Part shown: one piece after another, positions 5,419-7,480 of the stretch | Numbering within the stretch: position 1 is the first letter of the stretch | Layout of the letters: each line of letters begins with the position of its first letter | Assembly: GCA_946481105.1 (NCBI GenBank) | Contig: CAMLMM010000084.1 | Span: 1-7,480, forward strand | DNA length: 7,480 nucleotides | Direction: 5' to 3' | From: an uncultured Alphaproteobacteria bacterium | GTDB lineage: Bacteria > Pseudomonadota > Alphaproteobacteria > Micavibrionales > Micavibrionaceae | Translations under genes and position numbers: made by a program | Notes under the pieces: model-generated | The model's database searches: none | Told to the model about the DNA's origin: nothing | The model's input: only the letters and a program-made list of their open reading frames with translations

Positions 5419-7320
5419 ATGGATTATCGTCGTCTTGTCTGCGTATGTTGCGGTTTATACGGTGGTTTTGTGGTATTAGGCCCTGCGCAAGCGGCCCCCG
5501 CTGTATTTTTTGATGACGTGGCCGGCGGCCGGACCAGTTTCGACAGCCAGATTACCTCTGTCGGCGGCACATTATTTACCGATACGCTGACTGCACTTAT
5601 TACCGGGACAAACAGCTGGGCGCGGCCTGATCTCACCATCACCTCGACCAATAGCGCGAACCGCGTCGTGAATACGACATATCTTGCTGGCGGCGCGCCC
5701 GCCACCTATACTGGCGGCGGCGACGGCATCCAGATGACGGCGGACGGCAGCACGACCTCCGGCCTGACCTTTACATTCAATTCGCCCATTAACGGCTTCG
5801 GTGTTGATCTGGGTGACTGGGCGACGTGCTGCTTCCCATCAGCGATTTTTATCAGTTTTGACGGCGGCGCGCCTATCCAGGTGGCCAGCGCCACGACCAA
5901 TACCGATAACCCCGGTGTTGGTGCCGGGGATGGTGCGCGGACCTTTGTGGCCGCGATTGACGACTCGGCGACCTTTACCACCATCACTTTCTATGGCACC
6001 GGCGCGGGGGATGTTCTGTTTGCCGGCGGGATACTTCGCTATGGCATTGTACCGATTGGCGCCTTGAGCGGTAATTACCGCACCACCGCCGCCCCCACCC
6101 CAGCCAGCGGGCTGGCCACGTATCTGGATGGCCATGATGGCAGCGGGGATCTGGCCACAGTGGCGACATTCCTGAATACCGCCTCGGAAGAAACCGTGGA
6201 GGAATCGCTGAAGGAAATTTTCCCGGTTAATACATCCACAGCGCCCCAGACGATGATGGGCGCGATGGGCCAGACGGCCTCCGTTCTGATTGATAAAGTC
6301 GGGACGGTCCTCGGCAACATGGGATCGCTTCCGGCCACCAGTTTCGCGGAAACGGGCGCGGAAGCGCGCCTGAATAAATGGCTGTTTGCCGAGGGAAATA
6401 GCGGCGCATCCGCCTGGTCAGGACTGGGCGGCGGCGACACGATGGCGGCTCTGGCTGAAACCCCTTATCAGAAATTCCGCAATAATGATCATGCGTTATG
6501 GGTCGAGGGTGTTGGCGCGTTAAGCCGCGGGGATTCTACCGATCTCAGCTTCGGCTATAAAATGGCCAGCAAGGGAGTTGTTGCCGGGTATGAGTTCGCG
6601 CTGGATGGCGATAATCTGGTGGGGATGCTGGGCAGCGTGTTCGACTCCGACATCCATATCGACAATGACACCGGTGAAACTGATGCCAAAGCCTGGACGG
6701 TCGGCCTTTATGGCCAGCACCTGATGGGGTCGACAAAATTATCTATGGTCGGATTGCTGGGCTATGGGGATTATGATGGCCAGCGCCATGTCAGCGTGGG
6801 CGGCGTTAATGGCGACCCGCAGGCGGAATATAACAGCAAGAGCGCCAGCCTGACCGCATCAGCCAGCCGCCTGTATGAACAGGACGGAATGCAGATGGAA
6901 CCTTTTGTCATGGCCAATTACACGGCAGTAGATACGGATGGTTACAGCGAGACTGGCGGTGGCGTGTACAACATGACCGTTGGCGGCGATAAATCCTCTT
7001 CGGCCATGGCGAAGATCGGCGTTACATTTACGCGGAAAACGCAATGGCAGGATCACCCGATTGATCTGCGTTTCAAGCCCTATGTTGGCTATCGCCGCGA
7101 AATCGAGGAAGCCGGTAACGCCGTGCGCCTGGCGGGAACATCACCCAGCTCAGGCACCTTCATTGATGGCCGCAATATCGACGGGCTAGATACAGGTCTT
7201 GCCTTTGAAGCCAAGCTTGAATTCGCCCCGGACCATTCGGCCAAATTCGGCCTGGATGTGTCGCAGGATAAAACCGAAGCCCGCGTCGTTTCTTATATCG
7301 GTTACGGGTACAGGTTTTAA
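5419..7320 (+). CDS. Autotransporter (type Va secretion) with short beta-rich passenger
   Basis: A 633-residue outer-membrane autotransporter. Residues 1-25/26 are a Sec signal peptide: MDYRR, a hydrophobic core, cleavage at AQA|A or just after. Its three Cys (8, 10, 11) do not form a lipobox. Residues 27-210 are the passenger, Gly/Thr/Asp-rich and beta-like, with FTFNSPINGFGVDLGDW (118-134), a Cys-Cys pair (137-138), FISFDGG (144-150) and FYGTGAGDVLFAGGILRYG (191-209). This pattern resembles beta-sandwich domains of PEP-CTERM surface proteins; no catalytic motif was seen. Residues about 225-350 form a helical linker (LATVATFLNTASEETVEESLKEI region), typical before autotransporter barrels. 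Residues about 358-633 are the barrel, beginning ALWVEGVGALSRGD and ending with alternating strands and the C-terminal GYGYRF, with the terminal Phe used in outer-membrane assembly. Most autotransporter passengers are longer. It probably stands alone; its ligand is unknown. Confidence 0.92.
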   Translation: MDYRRLVCVCCGLYGGFVVLGPAQAAPAVFFDDVAGGRTSFDSQITSVGGTLFTDTLTALITGTNSWARPDLTITSTNSANRVVNTTYLAGGAPATYTGGGDGIQMTADGSTTSGLTFTFNSPINGFGVDLGDWATCCFPSAIFISFDGGAPIQVASATTNTDNPGVGAGDGARTFVAAIDDSATFTTITFYGTGAGDVLFAGGILRYGIVPIGALSGNYRTTAAPTPASGLATYLDGHDGSGDLATVATFLNTASEETVEESLKEIFPVNTSTAPQTMMGAMGQTASVLIDKVGTVLGNMGSLPATSFAETGAEARLNKWLFAEGNSGASAWSGLGGGDTMAALAETPYQKFRNNDHALWVEGVGALSRGDSTDLSFGYKMASKGVVAGYEFALDGDNLVGMLGSVFDSDIHIDNDTGETDAKAWTVGLYGQHLMGSTKLSMVGLLGYGDYDGQRHVSVGGVNGDPQAEYNSKSASLTASASRLYEQDGMQMEPFVMANYTAVDTDGYSETGGGVYNMTVGGDKSSSAMAKIGVTFTRKTQWQDHPIDLRFKPYVGYRREIEEAGNAVRLAGTSPSSGTFIDGRNIDGLDTGLAFEAKLEFAPDHSAKFGLDVSQDKTEARVVSYIGYGYRF

Positions 7321-7381
7321 TCACCAGACAGGGCCTGCTCGACTTTTGTTGCGTATGGGAATATGATTCATTTCTTATTAA

Positions 7382-7407
7382 GAATATCGTGTTTTGATAC
7401 GGTATTC
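7382..7407 (+). other. Hairpin downstream of the autotransporter gene
   Basis: GAATATCGTGT (7382-7392) pairs with ATACGGTATTC (7397-7407) around a TTTG loop, giving 11 pairs of which two are G-U. It lies 62 bases past the autotransporter stop. Neither strand has a T-run after it, so it is not a standard intrinsic terminator. A second small dyad, TTCTTA-T-TAAGAA (7372-7384), overlaps its left edge, so alternative foldings are possible. Confidence 0.45.
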
Positions 7408-7416
7408 CTGCTGCGC

Positions 7417-7454
7417 ATTATATAATCAGGCATATCCCAATACTTAAGTATTGG
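7417..7454 (+). promoter_or_regulatory. Probable promoter/operator for a gene beyond the window
   Basis: ATTATATAAT (7417-7426) is a 10-bp palindrome holding a consensus TATAAT at 7421-7426, so a -10 is available on either strand. No good -35 lies 16-18 bases upstream; TTGATA (7394-7399) is 21 bases away. Ten bases after it comes a perfect 18-bp palindrome, CCAATACTTAAGTATTGG (7437-7454), which would cover the transcribed region from about +5. This layout fits a repressor operator. The rest of 7321-7480 holds no supportable gene. Confidence 0.45.
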
Positions 7455-7480
7455 ATTCTGAGTCGATTAAGATCAAACCA

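Noticed and set aside
5426..5453. Possible lipoprotein signal from the cysteines at residues 8, 10 and 11 of the autotransporter
   Set aside because: No Leu-Ala/Ser-Gly/Ala-Cys lipobox; the Cys lie inside the hydrophobic core and an AQA cleavage site follows.
5839..6440. Minus-strand open frames of 98 and 121 codons inside the autotransporter gene
   Set aside because: They mirror GC-rich sense codons, give Pro/Arg/Gly-rich low-complexity products and lack start signals.
7363..7425. A 20-codon hydrophobic reading frame starting ATG 7363 (MIHFLLRISCFDTVFLLRII)
   Set aside because: The only purine stretch, GGGA, is two bases from the ATG, too close for a ribosome-binding site, and the frame crosses the hairpin and the -10. 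No support beyond being open.
1..7480. Mobile element, CRISPR array, tRNA or rRNA
   Set aside because: No transposase, integrase, terminal repeats, regularly spaced repeats or tRNA-like cloverleaf was seen on either strand by reading.

Overview
The window looks like chromosomal DNA from an alphaproteobacterium. It has short intergenic gaps, sigma70-type promoters, a single-domain M16 zinc peptidase of the alphaproteobacterial/mitochondrial-processing-peptidase type, a long-form ribosome hibernation factor, a YqgE/AlgH protein, a glutamate racemase and a classical autotransporter ending in Phe. The exact order cannot be read from the sequence; a lineage outside the best-studied alphaproteobacterial orders is possible but is only a guess. 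No phage, transposon, CRISPR, tRNA or rRNA was seen.

Layout. (1) 1-1142 (+): M16 peptidase missing its N-terminus at the window edge. (2) 1219-2142 and 2246-3103 (+): two proteins of no family I recognise. They share several motifs at matching positions and are best read as a diverged tandem duplicate. Each has its own TTGACA-type promoter with an inverted repeat over or just after the -10. (3) 3110-3682 (-): YqgE/AlgH (UPF0301), convergent with the second paralogue with only six bases between the stop codons. (4) 3761-4378 (-): long-form HPF, followed by a strong intrinsic terminator before yqgE; a consensus -10 that could drive yqgE abuts that terminator. (5) 4506-5339 (+): murI, divergent from hpf across a 127-base regulatory gap. 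(6) 5419-7320 (+): autotransporter with a signal peptide, a small beta-rich passenger, a helical linker and a 12-strand-type barrel. (7) 7321-7480: no gene, but a hairpin, a consensus -10 and a perfect 18-bp palindrome that look like the control region of a gene beyond the window.

How they fit together. Most of the recognisable genes concern the cell envelope or growth-state physiology: D-glutamate supply for peptidoglycan (murI), ribosome dimerisation at rest (hpf), a surface protein (autotransporter) and a peptidase. They do not form one operon; nearly every gene seems to have its own promoter. The least explained part is the paralogous pair at 1219-3103, which is AT-richer than its neighbours and individually regulated. 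A recurring AACCTT/AAGGTT element sits in three of the intergenic gaps.
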